Shown here: positions 25,001-37,200 of the stretch, piece after piece
Layout of the letters: each line of letters begins with the position of its first letter
Numbering within the stretch: the stretch's first letter is position 1
NCBI RefSeq assembly: GCF_010183535.1
Contig: NC_071328.1
Coordinates: forward strand, 7,192,001 to 7,256,000
Source of the DNA: Caenorhabditis remanei
Lineage: Eukaryota; Nematoda; Chromadorea; Rhabditida; Rhabditidae
DNA: 64,000 nucleotides
Direction of reading: 5' to 3'
Notes under the pieces: generated by a model
Databases searched by the model: none
Told to the model about the DNA's origin: nothing
The model's input: only the letters and a program-made list of their open reading frames with translations
Made by a program: the position numbers and the translations under genes

Positions 25001-25863
25001 TTTACGTGATACCGCTGGATACAATAAGATTTATATGGCCAAAGATTTTTCGACGGCGAGAAATGAATTTCCAGATTTGAGGGGGTTGGCACACAAGCCA
25101 CCCGCAGATTATCATTGTGGGAAGAGATGTCAGAGGTACGGTATTCAAAGGGAAATCTGAAACAATTTTTTTTAATTTTTGAAAGAGACAGAAATTTGTC
25201 TTTTAGATCGAGTCAATTGATACGAAAAATCATAAAAACAGGTCAACCAGCGGAAGCAGAACGTGCATGGTGGGATGAAGATGAATGGGAAGAAGGAAGA
25301 AGAAGGCGATCACGGGCGGCCGATTGGAGAGATAATGAAGACGGAACAAGTAATAGCAACAGTCTTCTGTCACGAAATACTGGAACTTCCAGACATATCC
25401 TGGGTAAACTTCCTCTTATTTAGACAACTTCAACTTCAGTTGTTTCAGGAATGACGGTAGCAGTCGAGTGTGATGATGAAACTGGAGAATTCAATAGTGG
25501 TGGATATTCCCTGTGTACTACATGTCGTGCTGTCCGACACCTTCCATCTACATATTTTCCACGTGTCATCAATGAGTTGATATGCTCTCAAAAAGCGTGT
25601 TTACGTGGAGAGGGGAAATGCATTCAGAGAGTTATGCCCATGAAGGTAGGTTAACGTCTTTCGTTCGAGCTTCGAGCCAGTTTTGGATTTGATTTTTATT
25701 ATCTGCTGTGCCGTCCTCCCTAATTTCCATACTATTAATTTTTTAGGTGCTTCGAAATGTTGGCACCCGTGAATGTGCCCGTTGGCAGATGTCACAGATC
25801 GACGTGAGAACATGTTGTGATTGCATGTTGAATCCCAATTCCCCGCTTGTGACTTACTTATAG
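22058..25863 (+). CDS. Secreted IL-17-like cystine-knot protein
   Basis: Exons: 22058-22129, 23980-24113, 24929-25135, 25207-25403, 25449-25645, 25747-25863; 307 residues. Exon 1 encodes a predicted signal peptide (MSLLSLPLIVLLML). Residues about 40-80 form a Thr/Pro linker, with a nine-Thr run just after the exon 2/3 junction, then an acidic/basic middle. The last two exons carry an IL-17-like C-terminal pattern: a FPRVINELIC strand, CLRGEGKC, MPMKVLRN and DVRTCCDC, aligning by eye with the pre-Cys segment, the VLRR strand and the closing C-x-C of animal IL-17. In C. elegans, IL-17 acts on sensory neuron responsiveness; a cytokine role here is inference. Exons 2-6 are firm; exon 1, across a 1.85 kb intron in pyrimidine-rich DNA, is less sure. 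Another cystine-knot family is the alternative. Confidence 0.68.
22130..23979 (+). other. Intron 1 of the IL-17-like gene (1.85 kb)
   Basis: The intron runs from a GTAATC donor after CAATTTCAG to the acceptor ACATTCCAG and joins in phase 0. It contains a tRNA-like remnant near 22888-22943 and no recognised exon. Small frames at 23090-23293 and 23659-23922 have no supporting features. Confidence 0.4.
22888..22943 (+). pseudogene. tRNA-Leu-like remnant
   Basis: The run contains CTAAGGC, then GACTCAAGGTTCGAATC, which includes a perfect pol III B-box (GGTTCGAATC) with a pairing CAAG/CTTG stem, and ends TGTCCTACC. The order resembles the anticodon and T arms of tRNA-Leu, but the long variable arm is missing and there is no matching 5' acceptor strand (GTAGGAC would be needed). 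I infer a truncated tRNA-derived sequence or a chance match, not a working tRNA gene. Confidence 0.3.
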
Positions 25864-26057
25864 TGAATACCGTTCAAAATACTACAAGAGTGCCATTCAA
25901 TCCGAAAACACGAGGAAAACTCTACACACAATCAAGAAAGTAAATAATTAACAAAGAAATGCGAAAAATTGAAGATTTAATAGAAACAGTGAATGCAATG
26001 ATACAGATCTTATTTTCGATGTAAAAATTATATTCTTTAAAAATGTCCTTCTCGATT

Positions 26058-28367
26058 TTAAATGTCATCCAGTATTGTCGTCGCTTTGTACACACGATCT
26101 TTGTTGAAAACGGTGATTAATGGTCCTCCATTGTGACCTTTTATCTGCAATTTGTGAATTGGAACTGTATGTGACTTCTTTCGTTATCATGTTATATATT
26201 AGGGGCCTGTTTGTTTATAATTTCATATCATGTTTTACCTGAATTTCTCCCTCCAATTCTCTATCATCATTTACCACTTCGAATGATTTGCTAGTTTCGA
26301 ATAGAAACCTGAAAGTAGATGCTTTATGAAACTTGAAATAATAAATTATTTGTTTTTAATTTTTACTTTCTGAAATCTCTTTCCGGTTGGTAGAAGAACA
26401 GTTCGGTACGTTCATCGGCTTTCCTATCCATGGACCATTCTCTGTAAGAATAAAACAATTTTTTCGATATAAAAATACCTCAATTTTGACAGTTATGACT
26501 TACTTGACAGCTCGAATAGATAACTCCACTGGACAACGTAAGAATCCAAATGTGTTGGCATTGGGGAACAGGCGAGGATGTTTCTGGTAAAAACATGAGT
26601 TTACTATTATTAAGAACAAATTAAACCTCTGCAAACATCTCATCAAACATTGTTATCGAAAAATCACAACTATCCAGAAAAACCGCTTCGATGGTCGGTA
26701 ATTCGAATAATCCAACATCATCGATCTGTAGAAATTCACTTTGAAAGGTTATTTTATGTGTAAAAGATAGTGGCTGTTGCACTTCTTTAAACTGATCTCT
26801 AGCTATCTCTTTAAAAAATAATATTGATTACATTAGAAATTGTCAAATGGTGCAGATGAGAACACTTCGACAAAGCTTTCTGTAGGTGGGAATCGAGACT
26901 GACGAAGTTGAAGATACGTAGCACTCTGAAAACCAAAACTGACTAGATTACGCTACGAGTGCTTTTCGAAGTTTTCAAAATTTCCAGGTCACTCTTCTGA
27001 TTCAGGCACTATTATCAGATCGCACACAACCTCCGCCTAAATCCAGCATTAACAAAAAAGATATAAAGAGTTTGGCTCGGTCCTGCTAGCGACAAATATA
27101 TGAAAAGGGCTATCTCCGTGAGAAAAAAACACGACAAACACAACAAAAAGGAAAAGGATTATGCATTTTATATTGGCTCTTTCCTCTATTCTTACCGAAG
27201 GGTTTCACAAGTGTTTCTTGTTCCGACAAACTGGGAAATGAAGTCTGCCACGTAACGAGATTCCATTGATGGTTGCTGCAAGTTTGTTTTTTCTTAAACA
27301 ATTCCTGTGCAACTTTTAGTCAGAAAAGCTTAATTTACAATTGAACGTTAGGCTTGAAGTGTGACTCACAAGTGGATATGATTTCATTTTCGGAATTCCC
27401 AGGTTCAAAATTATGCAATTAGGTGCTAGTCTTCCGAGGATCGGTGCCAGTTCTTTTGCGTATGTGAAATCATAAATAAAGAGTGCAATTCTTTTCACAG
27501 GTACATTTGTTCGACAACGTTCACGACGTTCAATGTATCTTCGAATGACATTCTGAAAATATCTCTGTGCAAACTATCGAATAGGATTTTTTACTGCTGC
27601 GAAAAAATATGAGCTATCTTTACTAATCAGGTCATTGTTTTTACGAATTAGTTTTTTTTCAATAGTTTTCCATACTGCTTCCTATAAAATTTCATCGATT
27701 TTCTTCTCTTTCTCTCTTCATTGAAAATTCAATTTACTTCAATAGCAATTTTGGAGGTTGGCGCGCAAATTTTGATTTCGATTTCGACGTTGTCGAGCTG
27801 AATTCGGTCATCCGTCATACAATCCAAACATTTTCCGGCATCCGCAATGGGCATTTCGATGAAATCTAAGAGCAAATACTTTAGAAATGGGTTTACGATT
27901 CAGTGATGCCCTCCACAGCATCCATCCATAGAGGACCCCGGATTTTAATCACCATCCAACTGGCACGCAACATCTATTTTGTGTTGTTGACCTCGCTCTC
28001 CATTGCTGATGTTGTGAAATTTGATGACGAACGGTTCTGAGACTTCTAGATTCTCGACATCGGCGTCAAATGAAAGTGATTTTTCAGGTGTTCTTTTCCA
28101 TCTGAAATTGTAACCTTTCGAACATTATAATTGATAAAATGTTCAAAATAATCTCAAACATTAGAGATTCGTGTTTACTAAATAGCTCACTAAAGTCACC
28201 CCTTGTAAACTCTTTCTCAAATTTTTCGAAGTGAGGCTTCAACCGGCGTATCCTTACAGTTTCTGAACAGCTTACCTATACGAAGAATCGTTGAATAACG
28301 ACGAAGAACTCGACTTCGGACTTTCCAAGTTCGAAAAGTTCAGCGAATTTGTCACTGTGCTGTCCAT
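26058..28367 (-). CDS. Uncharacterised 378-residue nematode protein
   Basis: Exons in transcript order: 28367-28276, 28101-27953, 27865-27738, 27552-27370, 27275-27196, 26925-26832, 26725-26627, 26583-26504, 26441-26367, 26308-26238 (first coding base 26308, last 26239), 26144-26058. All phases agree. The N-terminus is Ser/Asn-rich (NSLNFSNLESPKSSSSS). The middle holds CLDCMTDDRIQLDNVEIEIKI and NVIRRYIERRERC. The C-terminal half has repeated strand-like units (LRIFNFVSLDSHLQKALSKC, HLHHLTISN, FELPTIEAVFLDSCDF) reminiscent of the leucine-rich part of nematode F-box or FTH-type proteins, but no F-box was seen. There is no signal peptide or membrane segment. Function is unknown. It is convergent with the IL-17-like gene, leaving 194 bp between stop codons. 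Confidence 0.75.
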
Positions 28368-30285
28368 TTTTTTGCTGAATATTGGAAGAAAACTTGTAAA
28401 AAACGGAAACATTTCCAAATGGAATTGTCCGAGAAGAGTACACCAAGGTACTGGGTCTCGCATGGAAGAGAAGGGTCGGGCTACTGTGGGCGTAAATAAT
28501 CTTGTCACACGATCAAAATATCTCACTCGCTGTTTTTCTTATTTTTTTCAGTTATCTCTTCAGAACTTCCTCGGTACTTTTTATTTTGATTTAATCGGAT
28601 TTCTGATGTTCCTCGCTTTTTCCCTGTTACCTCGAGCTCGAGTTCAAATACCGTTTACTTATTCGTTTTTTTTCGCTGTATCCTTTAATCAGATGTAAAT
28701 GTCGTCGGGATTTGCTGTACAATGGTTACTAAAATTGGATATTAATCCATCCGACCTTTCAGTTTTTCCACCTTTTCCCAGAAAATCATATTTGTAAAAC
28801 CCAAATACTTGAATTTCACTTTTTTCTTGAAAACTGCTCAAAAAACGCTGAAGCTTCGTTTACAAAACGCCCTGACACTTCCAATTAAGGCATGCTTCAT
28901 TTCTATTTTTAAATGTCTATCTTTTTAGGAGTTTCTCATAATTTTCCTTCTTATTTTCCATATATATGTATGTGCTAGTGGCGCCTACGCAGAGTAGTTT
29001 AATTTGTGGGTGAAAAGGGCGGGTTTTAGGGGTCGAAAACGATTGGAAGATGCCTGATCCCGGCATTTTTTTCTGAAGGCAATCCAAATGTCCTACTTAC
29101 CTTAAATCATTAGTTTAACATTCTTTCATGTGTAACAACCACAATACTTTAAAATAAACGACTTTCTTTTCAGTATTTTGGAAGCCTAACGAAAAAAGAA
29201 ACGAAAACGCCAAAATTTCGAAGATATATTTCAGTTTTGTCATCAAATTGGTGTTTCAATGAATTTTTCATTGAGAAATTGTTGCGTTATTGGCGCTTTT
29301 TCGACCCAACTCAGTTTTAATTTTGTGAAATGAAAGATTAATATAAAACGCCACAACAACATGAAATTTCATGCATTCTTCATTCAAAAATATCGAAAAT
29401 TTTCATTAAAAATGCCCACTTTTTCTCTTTTCCTTTTTCCCCTCTTTACCCCTTATTTTCCACCTCATTAATCATGTTTTTTCGATTAACTTTTCTTTTT
29501 TTGTCCCCTTTTTTCCTCTTTTCCCCCTATCCTTTGCCCCGATGCGCGCAGAGAAAAACACGAATGTTGCAATTGTTTGTGTAAAGCACCCCTCTTTTTT
29601 CCATCTCTCCTTTTCTTTCTCTCTCTCTGCACGTCTGCGGCATCCGATATGACGAGCAATATCTTTCGATTTTTGCCCGCCTTTTTCCACCTTTTCCCAC
29701 TTTTTTGTGCCATTTTGCGTTTTTTTCAGTGAATTTTAAAAATTTTCATATTTCTTTATTTGGGCTCTTTCTTTTGGAAAGGCAGAGAAAACCTTTGAGA
29801 AAATTAGGCCGGAAACTGGTTGATTTTTAGGCCATTGTATGTTCGGCCACCCACGCCGTTAATGCAATTTGGCAGATGATTTGAATTTTGATCCGATTTC
29901 GTTGATAAGAGAAAACTGATAACGATTTATGAATAAAAAAAGGAGAACTCCGAGGGAATCATTTTTCGAATTACTCAAAAAATAATGTGAGACTTCTGAA
30001 AAATTCAACCTCAAATTATTATTTTTCAGCTTGAATAGTGTTTGACCTTATTTCCGTGCGAATTTGAAAAACACCTGTCTGCTGTCAAGTAATATTAGAA
30101 TATTACGGCTTTCCTTTCTATCCAAATATTTTCTCGTGATTTTGGGTTGCCTGCCTATATAAACTGAAAATGCGTGTTTTCTACCTTACGTCATTTCTAT
30201 CTTACGTATGCGTTTTTTCTCAAATCTCGCTACTATCTGCTTCTTTTTGTACAATTGTATCATCAAATCAGATTTCTTTTCAGCC
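28368..30285. other. Upstream region of gpa-16
   Basis: No gene is supported in these 1.9 kb between the start of the unknown minus-strand gene and gpa-16. The 5' UTRs and promoters of both divergent genes should lie here. The ATG of gpa-16 sits two bases after TTTTCAG (30279-30283 region), a typical trans-splice or 5' UTR acceptor. Confidence 0.45.
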
Positions 30286-32054
30286 ATGGGATGTATTATG
30301 AGCCAAGAAGATGAGGCAGCAAAGCGCAGATCAAAAAAGATTGATAGATTGGTATGGTTTTTGTTTTTTTTTAACAAAATGAGAAAGATTGTAATTTTTG
30401 AACGAAAAAAAGATTAAATAAATTTCCCACATTCAGAAGTTAGGAGTCTGAAAATTTTTTTTCAGCTGAGGGAAGATGCAGAAAGTTCGAATCGTACTGT
30501 CAAATTGTTGCTTCTTGGAGCTGGTGAATCGGGAAAGTCGACGATATTGAAGCAGATGCGTATCATTCACGATGTTGGATACACGACTGAAGAAAGAAAA
30601 GTGTTCCGTGGTGTTGTGTATGGAAATATCATATTGGTATGGATTATAATTTCAGGGAATTTTGGAAATTGTATCCACTCCAAAAGACTATTTTTGTTTC
30701 GCAAATCGTTGCTTAAAACAAGCTGACATTTCGCCTACTCACTTTTTAAAATAGGAAAACCTCATTATGCAGTTATTTTATTCATAATTATACATTTTTC
30801 AGTCCCTCAACGCTATCATTCGCGCCATGGAACAGCTTCAAATCAGTTTTGCCACTATGGATCATGAATCCGACGCCCGAAAACTTTTGATGTTCAGTAC
30901 GACTGGAGAAGAAGATGAACTGCCGGAAGAACTTGTCGTATTAATGAAAAGTGTGTGGTCAGATGAGGGAATCCAGAAGGCGTTGGAAAGGTTTGTTATA
31001 TTCAATGAGTTTCTCACCACGTCTCTAACTATCTCAGATCCCGGGAATATCAGCTCAACGATTCAGCTGGCTATTATCTGAGCCAACTTGACAGAATTTG
31101 TGCTCCCAATTATATTCCAACGCAGGTAAAAAAATAACTATCAAAATCAGTTTTGTTTAAAATTATTTCCAGGATGACATTCTTCGAACAAGAATCAAAA
31201 CTACGGGAATCGTGGAAACACAATTTGTGTACAAAGATCGTCTTTTCCTGTAAGAATTTTATCATGCCTACTAAAATTAAATAATCTGCCGAGAAAGTTC
31301 ACAAATGATATGCAATTTTGTCTACATAGAACGATTATACGTTTTCAGAGTGTTTGATGTCGGAGGACAACGGTCGGAAAGAAAAAAGTGGATTCATTGC
31401 TTCGAAGATGTCACCGCTCTGATTTTCTGCGTTGCACTGTCAGAATACGATATGGTGTTGGTGGAGGATTGTCAGACGGTGAGTGCACTTTGATACATTC
31501 AGAATCCTTTATATTCTACTCAAATAAAATGTTCATTATCTTGTAGAATCGCATGCGAGAATCACTGAAATTATTCGATTCGATTTGCAACAACAAATGG
31601 TTCACCGAAACGTCAATCATTCTTTTCTTGAATAAAAAGGATCTTTTCGAGGAGAAAATTCAGAAATCTCCACTGACGCATTGTTTCCCAGAATATACTG
31701 GAGCAAATAATTACGAAGAAGCATCTGCTTATATTCAACAGCAATTCGAAGAAGTTAACAAGAGGACAGCCGGACAAAAGGTAAGTTTTATCGAAAAATA
31801 GAAATTCCAATTTCAAAAAATCTTGAAGCCCATCTGAAAACAAAACCATGTAAAAGTGTTATCAGAAAGATAGCCTGTTCTAAATTATATTTACCAATTT
31901 CTGCTCAAACAACTAATATCTTTATTCTCATAAGAATCAGGAAATCTACACTCAATTCACATGTGCCACCGACACGAACAACATTCGATTCGTTTTTGAC
32001 GCCGTCACTGACATCATTATTCGAGATAACCTTCGTACTTGTGGACTCTACTAA
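30286..32054 (+). CDS. gpa-16: Heterotrimeric G-protein alpha subunit GPA-16
   Basis: Exons: 30286-30351, 30466-30636, 30803-30990, 31038-31125, 31173-31249, 31349-31478, 31547-31780, 31935-32054; 357 residues, usual for a Gi/o-class alpha. Gly2 and Cys3 (MGC) are myristoylation and palmitoylation sites. The GTP-binding motifs are all present: GAGESGKS at 40-47, a switch I region with [31 protein letters not shown] and FTCATDT. The protein ends CGLY, with a Cys four from the end as in pertussis-toxin-sensitive alphas. It switches between GDP and GTP at the plasma membrane or cell cortex. In C. elegans, GPA-16 works with GOA-1 in spindle positioning and asymmetric division. The N-terminus [20 protein letters not shown] agrees with my memory of GPA-16. 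Confidence 0.95.
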
Positions 32055-32653
32055 CATCGCTTTTACCTTCATTATTATTTTATTCAGCTTTTCGAGACGG
32101 AACTTTTAATTTTTGGGACAAATTGCCTAGAAAATGGAAAGTTGTGTGATTGTTTTTCATTTTTCCAGTATTGGCAAGCTTAATTATTTTTGTATTTTGT
32201 TCAACCCCAAATGTTAAAAATTCCCTCTCAAACGCTAGCGTATTTTATATAGTTATTTTCCATCTCCTCGATACCAAAAATTCCGGTATTTATGTATTGA
32301 CCATAACCATTCTCTTTTTCCGTCACAATCCCACTGCTCTATTTATACGGTTATTTTTTTCTATTTTCCGTGCTTTTTCACTCCCATTTCAACCCAATTT
32401 TCTGTGCTCTTCTTATGCTCTTTTTTCTTATGCCTTACTGAACACGCCCAATTTTTACTGGTAACTCCCCCAAATCTTTCACTGACAAAAACCATACTGA
32501 TCATTTGATTTACTGAAAAAATAGGTTTTTCATAAATTTGAACTTTTTGAAAACGCGTGACATTCAGAATTCCAGCACTTTTTCTCCAAAAATGCCTATT
32601 AGCGAATTTCTTCCGTTTGTCGGCAGTTTCATAGAATTTTGGAAGAAACGGAA
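32055..32653. other. gpa-16 3' flank and upstream region of next gene
   Basis: About 600 bp of T-rich DNA, with the gpa-16 3' UTR at its left. No coding exon is supported; the frame at 32150-32464 is Phe/Ser-rich and lacks splice context. The gap is longer than is usual between genes of a Caenorhabditis operon. Confidence 0.4.
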
Positions 32654-33853
32654 ATGCGCATCTTACACTGGATAATATTTGCATATCTATCGGTCGTGGT
32701 ACACTCTAGATATCGATTCAGATTCCGTGAGTTTCAAAATGTCTCAATTGAGAACTCTTTTCGATTGAAGATACATGTATAAAGGAAGATCAAAACATTT
32801 TGGATCGTGAAAATCTTGTTTCTCTTCGTCAAATGGCATTTATTGATGATGGAAGTATTAGTTCTTATAAGAAAATGAAATTGGCTGAAGTTGGAATTGG
32901 AATTGAACACGGATCGATTTTGCAAAATTTGACAACTGGTTATGAAACGGTACGGGCATCTGGACAAATGGAAACACAGACATATCTTTAGGGCGCCGAA
33001 TCAACGCTTCGTGTTCTCGAATTTTATGGTTCCGATCGGTTTATCGTTATCAATTTCTGGACTCGTACTTATTATTTCATGAAAAGAAACGACAAATATA
33101 TGATGAGATCGAATAAACCAACAATCAAACCAAGTTTTGATCACTTTGTTCGGTGAGGAAATGAAAACTGTTTTCACTGGATAGTAAAACCAGGGGACAT
33201 CCAGTGAAAACTCCAGTAACTGGAATTCTTGTTTTCCCAGATAAATATCTTTCTTTGTTTTTTTTTCCAGAATCTATTTCATTTGTGCTCCTGGAAACGC
33301 TCGAAGTGCTTTGATTCTATTTGGAGAGCAGGCGACACTTCGAAAACTGAAAGGAAGCGACGGCGATTCGGATGTCACAAAGTCAGCAAAATCAAAGAAA
33401 AAAACGAAGAGAAGAGCGCCAATTGAGATGGAAATTGGGAATAAAACAATGAAAAGATGTAGAAAAAATAAGAAAAACAGAGAGAAGAGATCGAATAAAT
33501 CAAATGAAAAACAAGTTAATCGAGATATTTCGAAAGCAGTTCCGAATAAAAAGGACACGAGAAGAATGGAAAGAAGAGCTCTGTGAGTTCACGGCGGGGA
33601 ATTGAGATGTATATTGAGAGAGTACTGTAATTGAATTTCCAGAATCTTCCTGAAAGTCTCACTGGTTTTCGCTCATTTTGGTTTCGGAGTGGCCATTTTC
33701 ATCAATCTTTTGGCTTTGCTCGGATTCTTCTTGTATTTCAAAAGAGTCAAACCAATTCCAGTTGTTGTGAAAGAGAAAGGGGAAAAGGAACCTGGGAAAG
33801 TGGCTGCAACTACGACTGATACAAAAACGAAATCGGATAAGAAAGACAAGTGA
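32654..33853 (+). CDS. Uncharacterised type I membrane protein with basic region
   Basis: Exons: 32654-32726, 32771-32949, 32992-33152, 33271-33582, 33643-33853; 311 residues. It starts with a likely signal peptide (MRILHWIIFAYLSVVVHS). A Cys-poor ectodomain follows (LRVLEFYGSDRFIVINFWTR, then IYFICAPGNARSALILFGEQ). A very basic stretch lies at about residues 155-235, made of KSKKKTKRR and KRCRKNKKNREKRSNKS. One membrane span follows (VAIFINLLALLGFFLY), then a Lys/Thr-rich tail ending KSDKKDK. The heavy basic block before the membrane span is odd for an ectodomain; the first hydrophobic segment might instead be a signal anchor. Intron 2 is read through in one frame to a TAG, which is the splice acceptor. 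No family recognised. Confidence 0.75.
33170..33211. repeat. Intronic inverted repeat
   Basis: GTTTTCACTGGAT (33170-33182) and ATCCAGTGAAAAC (33199-33211) are exact reverse complements around a 16 bp loop, inside the third intron of the membrane-protein gene. A short palindrome, CCAGTAACTGG, follows at once. Confidence 0.6.
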
Positions 33854-34241
33854 ACTCTCTGATAGTAGTTGACTTATTCAAGAGAATGAAGATATTTTAG
33901 TTCTGATTGAATTTCAGAATTATATTAAATTAAAAACTATTCAAACAAAATTGGTTACGGTGTGATTTGCAGTGTATATACTATGAATAAGGATACATTT
34001 TTTCATAAAGATTTATCAATAAATACAAAAAGAAATTAAAGAAAAAACAGAAAAAAAAACGTGACTGACGACGGATGATTGGAGATACCCGAAACATTGA
34101 GGAGGAGCAAACAGAGGAACAAATACAAAAATTAAAGAAAAATTCCAGAAAAAAGGAGGGGAAACATGGAAGAAACGAGACTAGAATCGTCATGATGATC
34201 TTGTGTTTTGGAGAACTAGAATCGATTAAAATAGGAATAAA
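33854..34241. other. Short region between convergent genes
   Basis: This lies between the stop of the membrane-protein gene and the stop of carboxypeptidase 1. It is A-rich with no supported gene and must hold both 3' UTRs. Confidence 0.5.
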
Positions 34242-37200
34242 TTAAACGCAGACTTGACATGATCTGGGGCACCTCAGACGCATTTCTGGCCAGTTTTCAC
34301 AAGCTCCGCCTTGCGCCCAAGACGGGCAGAGAGAGTCATGATCTACGCATCTGAAAAAAGAGATTTATGAAAGAAAACTAGTTCTTAATCAGATTTGAAT
34401 AACTTTTCAAAAATGTCTGAAGTTTTACTCACCGCTTTGGCGGTGCTCTATGAGTGTTTGATGGTAACTCGATTGTTTTGGCTGCGATAACTTTCACAGC
34501 TTCCCACGTCTCACGAGCAGTTGGAATAATCTGGTTTTCAGCCAACAAAAATCCATCCCAAACTTGTTCTTCTGGTCTCAACTCGAATAGGAATGAGTAT
34601 TTGACATGAGCTTTTCCCTTGGCCCAATCTTCTGAACCACCGGATGCTGGGTCTGAAGTTTATAAAGTTTTTTTTCTGATAATTTCTGAATTTTCTGCGA
34701 AAAACTTACAGAGAGTATCAGCCCCAGTTCCTACTTTATATTGAGTGTTGTATACGCTATTCAATGCTTGAGCTGCTGATAAAGCTGTTGATCTCTGAAA
34801 ATATATTTGTCCAATCTCTGGATTTCGAGTTTTCTCAACTCACCAAATCATTCAAATCATTGGAATAAGTCCTAACTTGATGTCCAAATGGATACATCAA
34901 AATCTGAGAATACGAGTGGAAAGTCAAGAAAGTGGAGATTCGATGTCTTTGAACAAAGTCTCTAACAGCGGCAGTTTCTGGCTCAGAGAATGCATAAGCT
35001 CCTTGATAGATTTCAGAGCATGGATCAGTCGAAGAGCCAACTTGTCCGAAGAACCAATCGAAGTTTCTATTCAGATCTACTCCTTGACAACACGTTGTTG
35101 TTGGTGGTTGGAATAGCCCTGAAAATGAACCACTTTCCCCAATTCCAGTCAATTGTCTCTACTAACCAGTTGCTTGTTGAATACACTTTGGTGGTGATCT
35201 GTTCTTTCTCCACAATCGAATTTCTGGATCATTACTACTTCTACTGTATTCATAACCATCTGGATTGAGAAGTGGAACAATATACCATTCCAATGTATCC
35301 ACAAACTGTCTTATTTGAGCATCTTTATCATATTGAGTCACCAGTTGATGAATGAAATAGAGTACTGTAGACGGGGAGACCCATTCGCGTGCATGAATAC
35401 CACCGTCAACCCAGATTCCTCGTTTCGTTCCACCGTTTCGCTTGTTTGTTATCTGATAATATTGACCTTTTAGTAGGTTTTATACCACCGTAAACCGTAA
35501 ATTTTTTGGAACGTGTGAAATTTTAAGCTGGAAATTTCGAGTAAATCAAAAAATCTTTAGAATTAGGTATCTTTTGTTTTCCCCTTTGAATAGAGTTACT
35601 GTAGAATTACTGTATCGTCTAACTCACTTTAATCAATGGAATCTGTCTTCCTTCATGAGTCGTTCCAATTGGCTGAACTGATACTAACTCTGGGTATGTG
35701 ATGGCTAGAGAATTCAAATAGTTGATGACGTCAGCAAACGAATGATATTGAGCCAGATTGAATTGAACCTGAAAGACAAAGAAACTTTTAAAAGATGATA
35801 ACTGAATTTTTTAGATTATCTAATCTTTTCATGCATTACTTTTCTTTCCCATCCGATTGTTTCTTACCTTTTGTTCCCTCCAATCGTGTAATCGAACCTG
35901 TTTTCGCAGTTTATCCCGTTTCTCCTTCTGCTCGACAATCACTCTGTAAATTTAATCCCGTCATAATTCCCAATTGGTCATCCGTGACTATGCTATTCAA
36001 GGGACATTCTGTTCGATTCTTTCTGGTCAATAAACATCAATGTTCACAATTAAATGGCAGAAAAGAAACATCGTCGAGTGCTCTTTTCTTCTAAAACTCA
36101 CTTCTGAACATCATCAATCATAACTGAATGAGCTATCGAGTGATCATCCATTTCTTGTAAAAACTTAGGTGTCTTCTCATCAGAAATCATCACATGGACC
36201 TCCTTTCCGGCTTCTGATGGAGATTTCCAGAAGTCTAACTGAAAATTATTTGCTGTTGACTGTCAGAAACTCTCGAAATAAAAATTTTAGGTGTTGCATT
36301 TTTTTTTCAAATTCCATTTATCCCCTCGTTTTTCTCGAGTTTCTTTCTCTTCAGATACGTTCCACCACCCTCCAAACCATTCAAAAGTATTACAATAGTG
36401 TCTCTGATGCATAGAAAAAAAGAAAATCATAATCATCGCCATGCCGCCCGTTTTCTTCAGTGATTCAATCAGTTTTCTCTTTTTTCTGACATGTTACATT
36501 GTTGTTTTACATATAGAACAACCTGTTCTCAGAAGGACAAAAAGAGAAAAAGGGGACTTTTTGAAAGTGTAAGAATGAGGGAAAAGCATGTTCACTGTCA
36601 CTTTGTATTGTGTATTTGGGAAAATGATTAGAGATGAAAATGAAAACGAAATTCATTGTGTTCTTTGAAAAATGACACTTTTTCTGTTTTCGAAGACAAA
36701 ATATGTCGAATGAGTACTTTGAGATGGCTACTGTAATCTTCGAGCCAAGGGTCTCAAGACATTATATTTCTCGCTCAGTGTTATTCAAATGCTCAAAAAA
36801 GTTATCAGATCAGTTTTGTAACTTTATTCTAACGAAACTTTTTCGAACTGTTTTTTCAGTCTCGGCAAAAACAGTAAGAAATTTCCCACACTGAATGTTA
36901 AAAATATGATAAAATTTTGAAGTTAGACTTTAGAAACAATTACACGTCTAACATACCTTCACATCATGCATATACAAATTCTGTAAAATATCTACTTGAT
37001 CTTGTGTTGTCGGCTGCACTCTCCATACTGTGAACTTTCTGTAAAAAATAATTTCAAGTTGAATTTTTAAGCACGATAAAGCCACAATATGTTTCTAATT
37101 TTCCTAATCCCAGCTGGAACTCAAAATTCACGAGGACACGGCTATCAATCGCATTCAGAATCAAAAATGAGATATAAATCCGTGGCGCAGACGGCATCAA

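Noticed and set aside
30186..30417. Overlapping frames across the first gpa-16 exon
   Set aside because: Only the ATG at 30286, in frame with the conserved G-alpha domains, is supported; the rest are shadows.
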